DNA of 64,000 bases. It comes from VRUE01 sp963840565. GTDB taxonomy: Bacteria; Actinomycetota; Thermoleophilia; Solirubrobacterales; 70-9. Positions 35,779-45,110 of the stretch are shown here, piece by piece. Where the stretch lies: the NCBI GenBank assembly GCA_963840565.1, contig CAWIZH010000002.1:1-64000 (forward strand), given 5' to 3'. How positions within the stretch are numbered: position 1 is the first letter of the stretch; each line of letters opens with the position of its first letter. The notes beneath the pieces are model-generated. The model searched no databases. It was given only the letters and a program-made list of their open reading frames with translations, and had not been told where the DNA came from. The position numbers and the translations under genes were made by a program.

Positions 35779-36570
35779 ATGTTCTCGACGCTACGCACGC
35801 GCTTTGGGATCCCCGGAGTCATCTCGGTGATTGCCTTGGTCTTCGCGATGTTCGGCGGCGCTTACGCCGCCTCTAACTCTTCGGGCGGTGGCAAGGCCAC
35901 CGCCTCCAAGGCAAAGGCCAAGCGCGGCCCGGCGGGCCCCAAAGGCGCGACCGGTCCGGCTGGTCCCGCAGGACCTGCTGGTCCGGCCGGGCCCAAGGGG
36001 GACGCCGGCGCTGCCGGATCGGCCGGCGCTGCGGGTGCCCCTGGCACCAGCGTTGTCAGCAGCGCCGAGGCCAAAGGCGTCAACTGCAAAGAAGGGGGCA
36101 GCAAATTCGTCGCCGGAGCCAGCACGACCTATGCCTGCAACGGCACCACCGGCTTCACCTCGACTCTTCCCTCCGGCAAAACCGAGACCGGTACCTGGGC
36201 CACGATCGGCGCGGCACTGCAGGAACTGTACGGAGAAGCCGAATCGGCGGTGTCCGTTGTTCCGATTTCGTTCCCCATCCCGCTGGCAGCTGAAATCAAT
36301 ACCACGAACGTCGTATTCATGAAATCCGGAGAAGCGGCGAAAGCTGGTTGCACCGGCGGAACAGTCGAAGCACCCAAAGCCGATGCCGGCTTTCTCTGTA
36401 TTTACACCGGCGAAGCACCAACAGGCCAGATCGGCGACTTCGGCGGAGGGGTTACCTTTGACCAGCCGACCAATTTCAGCACCGGGGCATCGACCTCCGG
36501 CACGGTCATGCTCGGCGAAACTCCCGAAGGCCTGATGGTCGGCGGGACTTGGGCCGTGACCGCACCTTAG
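35779..36570 (+). CDS. Membrane-anchored collagen-like (GXY repeat) protein 2
   Basis: 263 residues. The first 48 residues are almost identical to collagen-like protein 1 (MFSTLRTRFGIPGVISVIAL onward). About 14 Gly-X-Y triplets follow from residue 50, richer in GPA and GAA units. The C-terminal globular domain has three cysteines and shares short phrases with copy 1, such as SGKTETGTW and AGFLCIYTGEA compared with AGYLCVYIGVA. The role is inferred as a trimeric surface stalk. It is followed by a strong hairpin and then by the second giant exoprotein, exactly as in copy 1. Confidence 0.8.
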   Translation: MFSTLRTRFGIPGVISVIALVFAMFGGAYAASNSSGGGKATASKAKAKRGPAGPKGATGPAGPAGPAGPAGPKGDAGAAGSAGAAGAPGTSVVSSAEAKGVNCKEGGSKFVAGASTTYACNGTTGFTSTLPSGKTETGTWATIGAALQELYGEAESAVSVVPISFPIPLAAEINTTNVVFMKSGEAAKAGCTGGTVEAPKADAGFLCIYTGEAPTGQIGDFGGGVTFDQPTNFSTGASTSGTVMLGETPEGLMVGGTWAVTAP

Positions 36571-36620
36571 CCAGATGGGAGCGCCGGATCACAGGACCTC
36601 GAACGAATCCATTGGAAGCA

Positions 36621-36647
36621 CCCGGGCGACGGCTTGCGTCGCCCGGG
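36621..36647 (+). terminator. Hairpin after collagen-like gene 2
   Basis: CCCGGGCGACG and CGTCGCCCGGG form a perfect 11-base stem with a 5-base loop. Its position corresponds to the hairpin after collagen-like gene 1, although the sequence differs. Confidence 0.65.
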
Positions 36648-36756
36648 CGGGGTCCGTCTCAGTACGTACAAAACTCAATACGCCTGGACAACAGCTCACT
36701 GAATGGTTAAGGAAAATGATCTCAGCGTACTTGCATCAAGCGACTGTGTGTGTGCC

Positions 36757-39700
36757 ATGAGTATGCACTCGGGTAGCCCCCTCATCTCGAGCGCCACGAG
36801 GGCAGTCATGGCCGCGACAATCTGCGTCGCATTCACTCTGCTGTTCTCCGCCCCCACGGCCTCGGCCGCCCTTGTCTTCGGCGGCCTCGGCTCGGGAGCG
36901 GGGCAGACCGAAAAACCGGAAGGCATCGCGGTCGACCGGTCCAGCGGAAGCCTGTATGTCGCTGATAAGGGCAACAATCGCATCGACGTCTTCGACACCT
37001 CCGGAAACTTCATCAGGGCTTTTGGATGGGGGGTCGCGGACGGAGTCACGGCCGCCTTCCAGAGCTGTGGCCCCGGGGCCAGTCCACCTACTACCTCTTG
37101 CTTTAAGGGAATAGCCGGAGCCGGAGCAGGGCAGTTGCGTGCGCCTGTTGAGATCGCGGTCGACAACGATGTCGCGAGTGCTTCCCACCACGATATCTAC
37201 GTTGTCGAATCATCCGAAGAACCGACGAACGTCCGGGTCCAGAAGTTTGACCCCGAAGGACACTTCCTGCTTATGTTCGGCAAAGGAGTTAACTCGGGAA
37301 CCTCAGGCAACGCGAATCTATGCACCAACGCAGGGGCGCCGACGAATGTCTGCGGCGCCGGAAGCGAAGGTGGCGGCCTGGGCGAGTTCAACAGGATCGC
37401 GGGGCTTGGAGTCGGTCCTAGCGGGACGGTCTACGTCGCCGACAAAAAGCTCCTAGGCAACTGCTCCGGGGGTGATCAGTCCTCAAAGCGCGTCCAGACC
37501 TTCGATTCTGACGGCCATGCCCTCAGTCAGGTTACCCTTGCGCTCCCGCTGTGCACCGCGATATCTGCATTCGCCGTCGACTCCAATGGCTTCTTCTATA
37601 TGGCGACCACTGGAGAAGGCGCTGGTATAGGCAAATATGAACCCGACGGGACCCTTCTCTATTCTTTTGCGTCAGGTATTGGAGCGTCTGCGCTGGGCGT
37701 CGATACAACCGATGATCTTTACGCAGTAGGGTTGGAAACTGAAAAACTCGGACTTAAAGAGGAACAGAGGCAGTATTTCTTGCTTAGCGAGTACAGTTCT
37801 GCCAGCGTTCTCCTGCATCGTTTTGGCTATGGAATTAAGTCCCTTACCGGACTGGCTCCCCATCACACTGCCGAAGGGGACGTGTTCGGCAGTGTGGCAG
37901 ATGCCGGAGTGCTCTACTTCGCCCTTCCCGAACCTGGCCCGGTCGTGGCCCCGCCGAGTGTCAAAGCCAAGCCCGTAGGCAGCACCAAAGCCACCCTTCA
38001 AGCGGAAATCAATCCCGAGGGCAAAGCCAGCTCCTACCATTTCGAGTACGTCTCCCAAAAAGGCTTCGAAGAACAGGGCAACAGCTTCGTGGGTGGGCAG
38101 ACCAAAAGCACCCCAGTCACCTCGGCCGGCAGCGCGGACTTTGTCCTGCACGGCGCGACCGCGCAGGTAGGCTGCCCCGACCCCGACGCCGAATTGGCGC
38201 AAGGCAAATGCCTGACGCCCGACACTGCCTACCGCCTCCGTGTCATCGCCACCAACGCCGACGGCACTCAAACGCTCGAAGGCGCGGCCTTCAAAACCCT
38301 ACCGCCGCTTGAAATCCCTGCCGCATGGGCGACCGAAGTGGGCACCGACGCGGCGACGATCCACGCCGAAGTCAACCCGCTGGGAAGCACGGCGAGCGGC
38401 CACTTCGAATACGTCGAGGACGCCGCCTACCAGCAGAGCGGCTTCGCCGAAGCGACCCGCGTCCCCGCCTCGGGGTCACTCGACTTCGGCGCCGGCGAAG
38501 CGCCGCTGGCCAAGAGCGCCACTCTTTACCCATTGGCGCCCGGCACCACCTACCACTACCGGCTGGTGGCCAGCGACTCCTTTGCCACCGTGGAGGGGCC
38601 CGAGCACACCCTGATCACCTTTGCGCTCGCCGCCGCGCCCAATACCGATTGCCCCAACCAAGCCTTCCGCAACTCCTTCTCGTCCACCCTGCCGGACTGT
38701 CGGGCCTACGAGATGGTCTCGCCGCTGGACAAAAACAACAGCGACATCGTGTCGACGGAAGAAGGCAGCGTGCACGCCCCGACCGTCGTCGATGAGAGCT
38801 CGCTCGACGGCGGAAAGCTGACCTATTCCTCGGCGACCGCCTTCGGTGGTGCCGAGGCCGCCCCGTGGACCAGCCAGTATCTGGCGTCGCGGACGCCCGG
38901 GGGCTGGTCGAACCAGGCGATTTCGCCGCCGCGCAGCCTGCCGGTGGGCTCGCTGGCGCTCTGGGCGAGGAGCCAGTTCAAGGCCTTCTCACCGGACCTC
39001 TGCAGCGGCTGGCTGATCAGCGTCGGCGACCCGCCTCTGGCGCCGGAAGCGATCGAAGACTTTCCCAACCTCTACCGCCGGGACTACTGCGGCGAAGGGG
39101 GTTATGAAGCGCTGACCACGGCTCTGCCACCGCACAGAAAAGTCGCGGAACACGTGGTCAACGAATATTTCAAATTCATGGAACTGCAGGGGGTCTCGGC
39201 CGATGGGAGCCACGCGATCTATGCCGCCCCCGACAACCTGACGCCCGAAGCGCCGGCCAACCCCAACGCACGGTCCCAGCTCTATGAGCGGGCGGGCGGG
39301 CAGCTGCGCTTCCTTTGCATCTTGCCCAACGGAAAAGCGAGCACGCAACCCTGTAGCGCGGGTGTCGGCAGCGGCGCAAACGGCCTCGGTAGTGGCCTCC
39401 GCTCGACCGTCCACAATGCGATCTCCAGCGATGGCAGCCGGGTCTACTGGACCGCGGCCGAAGAAGGCCCCGGCACGATCTACCTGCGCGAGAACGCCGA
39501 CCAAGAACAGAGCGAAGTCACGGCTGGCAAATGCACCGAACCGGAGAAAGCCTGCACGGTGGCGGTCTCCGGGACGGTGACGGACGAATCGGCCCGCTAC
39601 TGGGCCGCCGCCGCCGACGGCTCCAAGGCGATCTTCTCGATCGAGGCCGCCGGCTCTTCGCTGAACGGCAACCTCTATGAGTTCGACGCCGCCGACGGCA

Positions 39701-40755
39701 AAGCCCAACCGATCGCCGGCAAGGTCGCGGGTGTGGTGGGAGCGAGCGAAGACGCTTCGCGGGTCTACTTCGTCTCCAGCGAAATGCTGAGCGGGGCCAA
39801 TTCGCAGGGCAAGGCGCCGAGCGCCGGCAAGCCCAACCTCTACCTCTACGACGCGGGCGAAGGTGGCAATTACTCTTTCATCGCGACGCTTGCAAGCGTC
39901 GATGTGGACACGGTCCTCTACTCCCCGGTCGCCACGGTGCCTTCCCATCACGCCGCGCGTGTCAGTGGTAACGGGCGCCATCTGGCCTTTATGTCCGCAG
40001 CCTCTCCGACCGGGTACGACAACATCGACGCAGCCAATGGCGAAGCCGACGCCGAGGTCTACCTCTATGACGCCGGCTCGGCCAGGCTGACCTGCGCTTC
40101 CTGCAACCCGAGCGGGGCGCGGCCGCTGGGTCGGCGGTTCAATGCAGGCGGCAATGCCTACGTCGGCGTTGCTGCCCAGATTCCCGCCTGGCAGTCCTCT
40201 CTCTATGCCACCCGGGTGCTCTCCGACGATGGCAGCCGCCTCTTCTTCGAAAGCACCGACGCTCTCTTGCCCGCCGACACCAACGGCGCCAAGGACGTCT
40301 ATGAGTGGGAGGCGCCCGGTGGGGGGGACTGCAGCGAAGAATCCCCCGCCTACTTCCCCGCAAACGAAGGCTGCATCGCCCTGATCTCCTCTGGCCAGAG
40401 CCCGAGCAGCTCCGAAATCCTCGACGCCAGCCCCGATGGCTCAGACGTCTTCATCACCACCGCCTCGAGCTTGCTGCCCCAGGACTACGGCCTGGTCGAC
40501 ATCTACGACGCTCGCGCGGGCGGCGGCTATCCGCCGCACGCGGCCACGCCCCCTGCCTGCGAAGGGGAAGCCTGTCAGGGGCCTCTCGCCCCGCCGAACG
40601 ACCCCACGCCCGCATCTTCCTCCTTCCAAGGGGCGGGCAACGTGGTCGAAGCGCCGAAGAAGAAGACACACAAGGCGAAGAAGAAGAAGGCACATAAAAA
40701 GAAGCACAAGCGGCCCCGCGGGGAGACACATCACAACCGGAGGGCGCGGCGATGA
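36757..40755 (+). CDS. Giant secreted NHL/FN3/beta-propeller surface protein 2
   Basis: About 1332 residues from the ATG at 36757. The frame is open to 36703, but the signal peptide (RAVMAATICVAFTLLFSAPTASA) fits the later start. NHL blades begin KPEGIAVDRSSGSLYVADKG. Two FN3-like domains lie at about 400-625, with YHFEYVSQKGFEEQG and TTYHYRLVASDS. Then CRAYEMVSPLDKNNSDIV opens a TolB/WD40-like propeller that runs almost to the end. The tail is extremely basic (KKKTHKAKKKKAHKKKHK) and finishes THHNRRARR, like copy 1. The GGAGG for the next gene lies in the last codons and the stop overlaps its ATG. Same inferred role as the protein at 22453. Confidence 0.8.
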   Translation: MSMHSGSPLISSATRAVMAATICVAFTLLFSAPTASAALVFGGLGSGAGQTEKPEGIAVDRSSGSLYVADKGNNRIDVFDTSGNFIRAFGWGVADGVTAAFQSCGPGASPPTTSCFKGIAGAGAGQLRAPVEIAVDNDVASASHHDIYVVESSEEPTNVRVQKFDPEGHFLLMFGKGVNSGTSGNANLCTNAGAPTNVCGAGSEGGGLGEFNRIAGLGVGPSGTVYVADKKLLGNCSGGDQSSKRVQTFDSDGHALSQVTLALPLCTAISAFAVDSNGFFYMATTGEGAGIGKYEPDGTLLYSFASGIGASALGVDTTDDLYAVGLETEKLGLKEEQRQYFLLSEYSSASVLLHRFGYGIKSLTGLAPHHTAEGDVFGSVADAGVLYFALPEPGPVVAPPSVKAKPVGSTKATLQAEINPEGKASSYHFEYVSQKGFEEQGNSFVGGQTKSTPVTSAGSADFVLHGATAQVGCPDPDAELAQGKCLTPDTAYRLRVIATNADGTQTLEGAAFKTLPPLEIPAAWATEVGTDAATIHAEVNPLGSTASGHFEYVEDAAYQQSGFAEATRVPASGSLDFGAGEAPLAKSATLYPLAPGTTYHYRLVASDSFATVEGPEHTLITFALAAAPNTDCPNQAFRNSFSSTLPDCRAYEMVSPLDKNNSDIVSTEEGSVHAPTVVDESSLDGGKLTYSSATAFGGAEAAPWTSQYLASRTPGGWSNQAISPPRSLPVGSLALWARSQFKAFSPDLCSGWLISVGDPPLAPEAIEDFPNLYRRDYCGEGGYEALTTALPPHRKVAEHVVNEYFKFMELQGVSADGSHAIYAAPDNLTPEAPANPNARSQLYERAGGQLRFLCILPNGKASTQPCSAGVGSGANGLGSGLRSTVHNAISSDGSRVYWTAAEEGPGTIYLRENADQEQSEVTAGKCTEPEKACTVAVSGTVTDESARYWAAAADGSKAIFSIEAAGSSLNGNLYEFDAADGKAQPIAGKVAGVVGASEDASRVYFVSSEMLSGANSQGKAPSAGKPNLYLYDAGEGGNYSFIATLASVDVDTVLYSPVATVPSHHAARVSGNGRHLAFMSAASPTGYDNIDAANGEADAEVYLYDAGSARLTCASCNPSGARPLGRRFNAGGNAYVGVAAQIPAWQSSLYATRVLSDDGSRLFFESTDALLPADTNGAKDVYEWEAPGGGDCSEESPAYFPANEGCIALISSGQSPSSSEILDASPDGSDVFITTASSLLPQDYGLVDIYDARAGGGYPPHAATPPACEGEACQGPLAPPNDPTPASSSFQGAGNVVEAPKKKTHKAKKKKAHKKKHKRPRGETHHNRRARR

Positions 40756-43625
40756 ACAGGCAAGTCACACGGCTTCTCGCCACGGTCATCCTCGCTCTCG
40801 CCCTCACGGCTCTCGGCGCCGCGCCGGCGATGGCCCAGTTCGGCTTCGAAGACCTTGACGTCACCTTCATCAACCAGGACGGCTCGCCGGCAACCCAGGC
40901 GGGCTCCCATCCCTACGCGATGACGACCACGCTGGACTTCAACAAGACGACCGACCCACTGCGCGGGGCGATCACCGACGAGGCGGCCAAGGACCTGTTC
41001 GGGACCCAGATCCCGGGCCTGGTCGGCGAACCGGGGGCGACCCCTCGCTGCGCGAGCGCCGACTTCCTCACTCTTTATCCCGGCTGGGGCGACATGACCA
41101 GCTGCTCGAACTCGACCGTGGTGGGCACCACCACGGTCAGGGTCGGGACTCAGGGCGTCTTCGGCACCTTCGAAGAAAAACCCAATCCCGTCTACAACCT
41201 GGTGCCCCCGCCCGGCGTGGCGATGAAGATCGGCTTTGTCGAACAGGGGGTGTCGGTGACGATTGAGCTCGGCGTCAACGAATCTCCCCCCTACAACGTC
41301 ACCGCCAAGTTGCGCAACATCTCCCAGGTGCTGTTGCTGGGAGGCTCAGACGTCACCCTCTGGGGAGACCCGGCTTCCCCCATTCACGACGCCGAACGCG
41401 GCACCTGCGTCAAGCTGGGCGGCACCTGCCCGGTCAACATCCCCAACAAGCCCTTCCTGACCCTGCCACGCGCCTGCCAGGGCCCGCTCACGACCACCTA
41501 TGAAGCCGCCTCCTGGGAGCACCCGGGCCTCTGGGCCCCGCTCAGCTCGCTCACCCATGACGATGCCAAACCGCCCACCCCCCAGGGCTTCACCGGCTGC
41601 GGCAAACTCGGTTTTAACCCCTCGATAACCGCTCAGCCGACGACCAAGGCCGCCAGCTCCCCGACCGGCCTGGACTTCAGCCTCGACGTCAACGACGAAG
41701 GCCTGGCCAATCCCACAGGTATCGCCAACTCCGACATCAAGAAGGCCGTCGTTACCCTCCCCGAAGGCTTCTCCACCAACCCCTCTCTGGCCGAAGGGCT
41801 GAACGTCTGCTCAGAAGCGGACCTGGCGCGCGAAACGTTCAAGAGCGCTCCCGGTGCCGGCTGCGCGAACGAATCGAAGATCGGCACCGTCGAAGTTCAA
41901 ACGCCACTGCTGGACGAAAACGTCGACGGCTCTCTGTTCATCGCCAAGCCTTATGAAAACCCCTTCGGTTCTCTGATAGCCCTCTACATGGTCATCAAGA
42001 ACCCGACCCTCGGGATCATCGTCAAGCAGCCGCTGAAGGTGGAAACCGACCCGCTCACCGGCCAGATCACCACCGTCGCCGAAAATCTCCCGCAGCTGCC
42101 CTTCTCCCACTTCAGGTTGCACTTCCGCGAGGGGACGCGCAGTCCGCTGGCGAGCCCGCCCGCCTGCGGTGTCTACGACGGAGGGGAACACAACCCCGAA
42201 CCGGTCAAGGCCGTGCTCACCCCCTGGTCGGGCGGTTCCCCGAACACCTCCACCTCCGCCTTCGAAATCATCACCGGCCCCGAATCGGGCCCGTGCCCCT
42301 CCGGCGGCACCCCTCCATTCCACCCGGGCCTGGAGGCCGGCACCCTGAACAACGCCGCCGGGCGCTACTCCCCGTTCAATGTCCGTCTCTCCAGAAAAGA
42401 CTCCGAGCAGGAGATCACCCACTTCTCGATCAAGCTGCCGCCGGGCATCACCGGCAAGCTGGCGGGGATCCCCTACTGCCCAGATGCGGCGATCGCGGCG
42501 GCAACGGCAAGGACAGGCCCCCACGGAGGACAGGAAGAGCTGAACAGCCCCAGCTGCCCAGCAGCAAGTGAAGTAGGTCACACCCTCGCAGGAGCAGGAG
42601 TAGGCCCATCCCTCGCCTATGCCCCCGGCAAGCTCTACCTGGCCGGCCCGTACCACGGCTCGAATCTCTCGATAGTGGCGATCACCGCGGGCAAGGTAGG
42701 GCCTTTTGACCTCGGCACCGTGGTCGTTCGGGAGGCCCTCAAGATCGATCCCGAAACCGCGGAAGTCTTCATCGACTCCACAGGCTCAGACCCGATCCCC
42801 CACATCATCAAGGGCATCCCGGTCCACCTCAGGGACATCAGGGCCTACGTCGATAAGCCCAACTTCGTCCTCAACCCGACCGATTGCACCAGGACATCGA
42901 CCGCGAGCACCCTCTTGGGCTCGGGCCTTGACTTCGCCTCCGAAGCAGACGACCGCCCGGTTACGGTCTCGACTCCCTTTCAGGCGGCCGACTGCGCCGC
43001 ACTGCCCTTCAAGCCAAAGCTCAGCCTGAAGCTGAAGGGCGGTACCAAGCGCGGTGACCACCCGGCCCTCAGGGCCACCCTGAAGATGAACGGGATCGGC
43101 GAAGCGGGGATAGCCAGGGCTCAGGTCACACTGCCCAGAAGCGAGTTCATCGCCAACGCCCACTTCAAGACGATCTGCACCAGGGTCATCTTCAAGCAGG
43201 GCAGCCTCCCGGGAGAAAAGTGCCCGGCGGGATCGATCTACGGCAAGGCCACCGCGATAACGCCGATCCTCGCCGAACCCCTCGTGGGCCCCGTCTTCCT
43301 CCGTTCCTCAGAGCATCAGCTGCCCGACGTGGTGGTTGCCCTGCACAACGCGCAGGTCGACATCGTCTTGGACGGTCACGTGGACTCGGTCAAAGGCCAG
43401 CTGCGAAACACCTTCGAAGCGACTCCCGACGCTCCTGTCTCGAGCGTCACCCTGAGCCTCTTCGGCGGCAAGAAGGGCCTCTTCGAAAACTCGACTAACC
43501 TCTGTGCCCGAACCCACAAGGCGATCGCCGCCTTCAGCGGACAAAACGGCAAGGAGCATGACTTCATGCCGGTGGTCAAGGCAAGCGGCTGCAAGTCCAG
43601 GGCGCAAAAGCGTGCGGGTGGATGA
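40752..43625 (+). CDS. Large secreted Cys-containing surface protein 2 (coupled to the preceding gene)
   Basis: 957 residues with signal peptide RLLATVILALALTALGAAPAMA. Like its paralogue at 26946 it repeats a beta-rich unit announced by VTLPEGFSTNPSLAEGLNVC, IKLPPGITGKLAGIPYC and VTLPRSEFIANAHFKTIC, each with a cysteine. The C-terminal part contains YAPGKLYLAGPYHGSN, HPALRATLKM and LRSSEHQLPDVV. The tail (GCKSRAQKRAGG) is basic but much shorter than in copy 1, because a deletion appears to have joined this gene to the end of another. It is translationally coupled to the giant protein through ATGA. Confidence 0.8.
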   Translation: MNRQVTRLLATVILALALTALGAAPAMAQFGFEDLDVTFINQDGSPATQAGSHPYAMTTTLDFNKTTDPLRGAITDEAAKDLFGTQIPGLVGEPGATPRCASADFLTLYPGWGDMTSCSNSTVVGTTTVRVGTQGVFGTFEEKPNPVYNLVPPPGVAMKIGFVEQGVSVTIELGVNESPPYNVTAKLRNISQVLLLGGSDVTLWGDPASPIHDAERGTCVKLGGTCPVNIPNKPFLTLPRACQGPLTTTYEAASWEHPGLWAPLSSLTHDDAKPPTPQGFTGCGKLGFNPSITAQPTTKAASSPTGLDFSLDVNDEGLANPTGIANSDIKKAVVTLPEGFSTNPSLAEGLNVCSEADLARETFKSAPGAGCANESKIGTVEVQTPLLDENVDGSLFIAKPYENPFGSLIALYMVIKNPTLGIIVKQPLKVETDPLTGQITTVAENLPQLPFSHFRLHFREGTRSPLASPPACGVYDGGEHNPEPVKAVLTPWSGGSPNTSTSAFEIITGPESGPCPSGGTPPFHPGLEAGTLNNAAGRYSPFNVRLSRKDSEQEITHFSIKLPPGITGKLAGIPYCPDAAIAAATARTGPHGGQEELNSPSCPAASEVGHTLAGAGVGPSLAYAPGKLYLAGPYHGSNLSIVAITAGKVGPFDLGTVVVREALKIDPETAEVFIDSTGSDPIPHIIKGIPVHLRDIRAYVDKPNFVLNPTDCTRTSTASTLLGSGLDFASEADDRPVTVSTPFQAADCAALPFKPKLSLKLKGGTKRGDHPALRATLKMNGIGEAGIARAQVTLPRSEFIANAHFKTICTRVIFKQGSLPGEKCPAGSIYGKATAITPILAEPLVGPVFLRSSEHQLPDVVVALHNAQVDIVLDGHVDSVKGQLRNTFEATPDAPVSSVTLSLFGGKKGLFENSTNLCARTHKAIAAFSGQNGKEHDFMPVVKASGCKSRAQKRAGG

Positions 43626-43746
43626 GTCCCACCCCTTCGAACTGCAGGGCCTCTTGGCCGGCGACAGCGCCGAGATCTACGTCTGGAACGACAACCTGAC
43701 CGGCGAAGAATCTGCCGAGCCCTTCTACGTCTCCCTCTGCCGCTAG
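43620..43746 (+). pseudogene. Possible C-terminal remnant of a decapeptide-repeat protein
   Basis: An open frame shifted from the 957-residue gene encodes about 40 residues ending AEPFYVSLCR and a stop. It resembles the end of the 229-residue protein at 31234 (KEPFYVSMYR), and it lies in the same place, just before the PucR gene. I read it as the tail left after a deletion that removed the 253-residue gene and most of the 229-residue gene in copy 2. The similarity is short, so chance or a read-through extension cannot be excluded. Confidence 0.5.
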
Positions 43747-43750
43747 GGAC

Positions 43751-44941
43751 ATGCCGCTCACCGCCAAGCAGTCCCGCAGGGAGCTGGCCCGGCGCCTCCG
43801 CGAGCGCAGGGGCGAGATCGAAGCGGCGATCCAAACTCGCATCCATGCAATCGCCGACCCGACAGCGGCGCGGGACCCAACCTACGCCGAGGGTCTAAGG
43901 GCAGCCTTGTCGACTGCGGTCGAGTACGGCCTGGAGGGAATAGAGAAAGGCGAAGAGCGGGCGCTTCCCATTCCGATTCCTCTCTTGGCCCAAGCCCGCA
44001 TGGCCGCCCGCAGTGGCGTCAACCTGGAAACGGTCTTACGTCGCTACCTCGCGGGATATGTGCTGCTCGGGGACTTTCTGATCGACGAGGCCGGAAGGGA
44101 GCCGAGCCTGCAGGGCTCAGGGCTGAAGTGGTTGCTGCGGACCCAGGCGTCGCTCTTTGACCGACTCCTTGCAGAGGTGAGCGAAGAGCATGGGCGCGAG
44201 GCGGAATGGCGGTTGAGCAGCTCGAGGCAGCGACAGGCTGAGCGTGTCGAGCGACTACTGGCCGGCGAAATCCTTGACGCCGCGAGCGTCGAATATGACT
44301 TCAACGGCTGGCACATAGGGTTAATCGCGACGGGTAGCGGACGGGCGGAGGCCGTCCGCGAGCTTGCCTCCGCCCTCAAGTGCAACCTTCTGCTGATTGG
44401 GCGTGAGGACGAAACGGCGTGGGCGTGGTTAGGCAATCGCACCCGCCCCGAGTCTGAGCTATTGCGCCAACTGGCCGCAAGCCATATCTCTCCACCGGTC
44501 ATCGCAGCTCTCGGCGAGCCCGCGGAGGGGCTTGCCGGCTGGCGCCTCACCCACAGCCAAGCCCAGGCAGCGATCCCAATCGCCCTGCACGGCCGGGTAC
44601 CTCTCGTCTACTACGCTGACGTAGCGTTGCTCGCTGCCGCCCTCCGGGACGAGGTGCTTGCCGCCTCTCTGCGCGAAATCTATCTCACACCTTTGAATGG
44701 AGATCGCGATAGCGGCCTCGTTCTCCGCAAGACACTACATGCCTATTTTGAGGCCGGGCGTAACATTTCCTCAGCTGCCGCCTTGCTACGAGTGAACCGC
44801 CATACGGTCTCTAAACGCCTTGGAACCATCCAAACTCTGATCGGCCGCCAGTTAACTACCTCGGCGGCTGAGTTTGAGTCCGCGCTGCAGCTGGACCATT
44901 TCGACCAGGTCGCTCGATCCTTTCAGAAGGCGGACACTTGA
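43751..44941 (+). CDS. PucR/CdaR-type transcriptional regulator, module copy 2
   Basis: 396 residues, clearly paralogous to the regulator at 31945. Both share the N-terminal RLRERRGEIEAAIQTRIHAIADP layout, AQARMAARSGVNLETVLRRYLAGYVLLGDFLI, and the C-terminal helix-turn-helix LRKTLHAYFEAGRNISSAAALLRVNRHTVSKRLGTIQTLIGR. It starts five bases after the remnant and probably shares the transcript of the exoprotein genes. Parallel retention of this gene in both copies suggests that feedback control belongs to the system. Confidence 0.88.
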   Translation: MPLTAKQSRRELARRLRERRGEIEAAIQTRIHAIADPTAARDPTYAEGLRAALSTAVEYGLEGIEKGEERALPIPIPLLAQARMAARSGVNLETVLRRYLAGYVLLGDFLIDEAGREPSLQGSGLKWLLRTQASLFDRLLAEVSEEHGREAEWRLSSSRQRQAERVERLLAGEILDAASVEYDFNGWHIGLIATGSGRAEAVRELASALKCNLLLIGREDETAWAWLGNRTRPESELLRQLAASHISPPVIAALGEPAEGLAGWRLTHSQAQAAIPIALHGRVPLVYYADVALLAAALRDEVLAASLREIYLTPLNGDRDSGLVLRKTLHAYFEAGRNISSAAALLRVNRHTVSKRLGTIQTLIGRQLTTSAAEFESALQLDHFDQVARSFQKADT

Positions 44942-45110
44942 GTCGCCGCCCAAAGGTTTTACAGTGCCACACTGGCAATTTGTTCACAATTCTCCCGCCA
45001 AATTGTCTATTCCCTCGCGGATTCAGTGTGCGAGCATGCGAAAACTCAACCGGATCTACCGGGAATACAGTTTTTCGAATGCTTAGTCACATTCGGAAGG
45101 GAGACGCACA

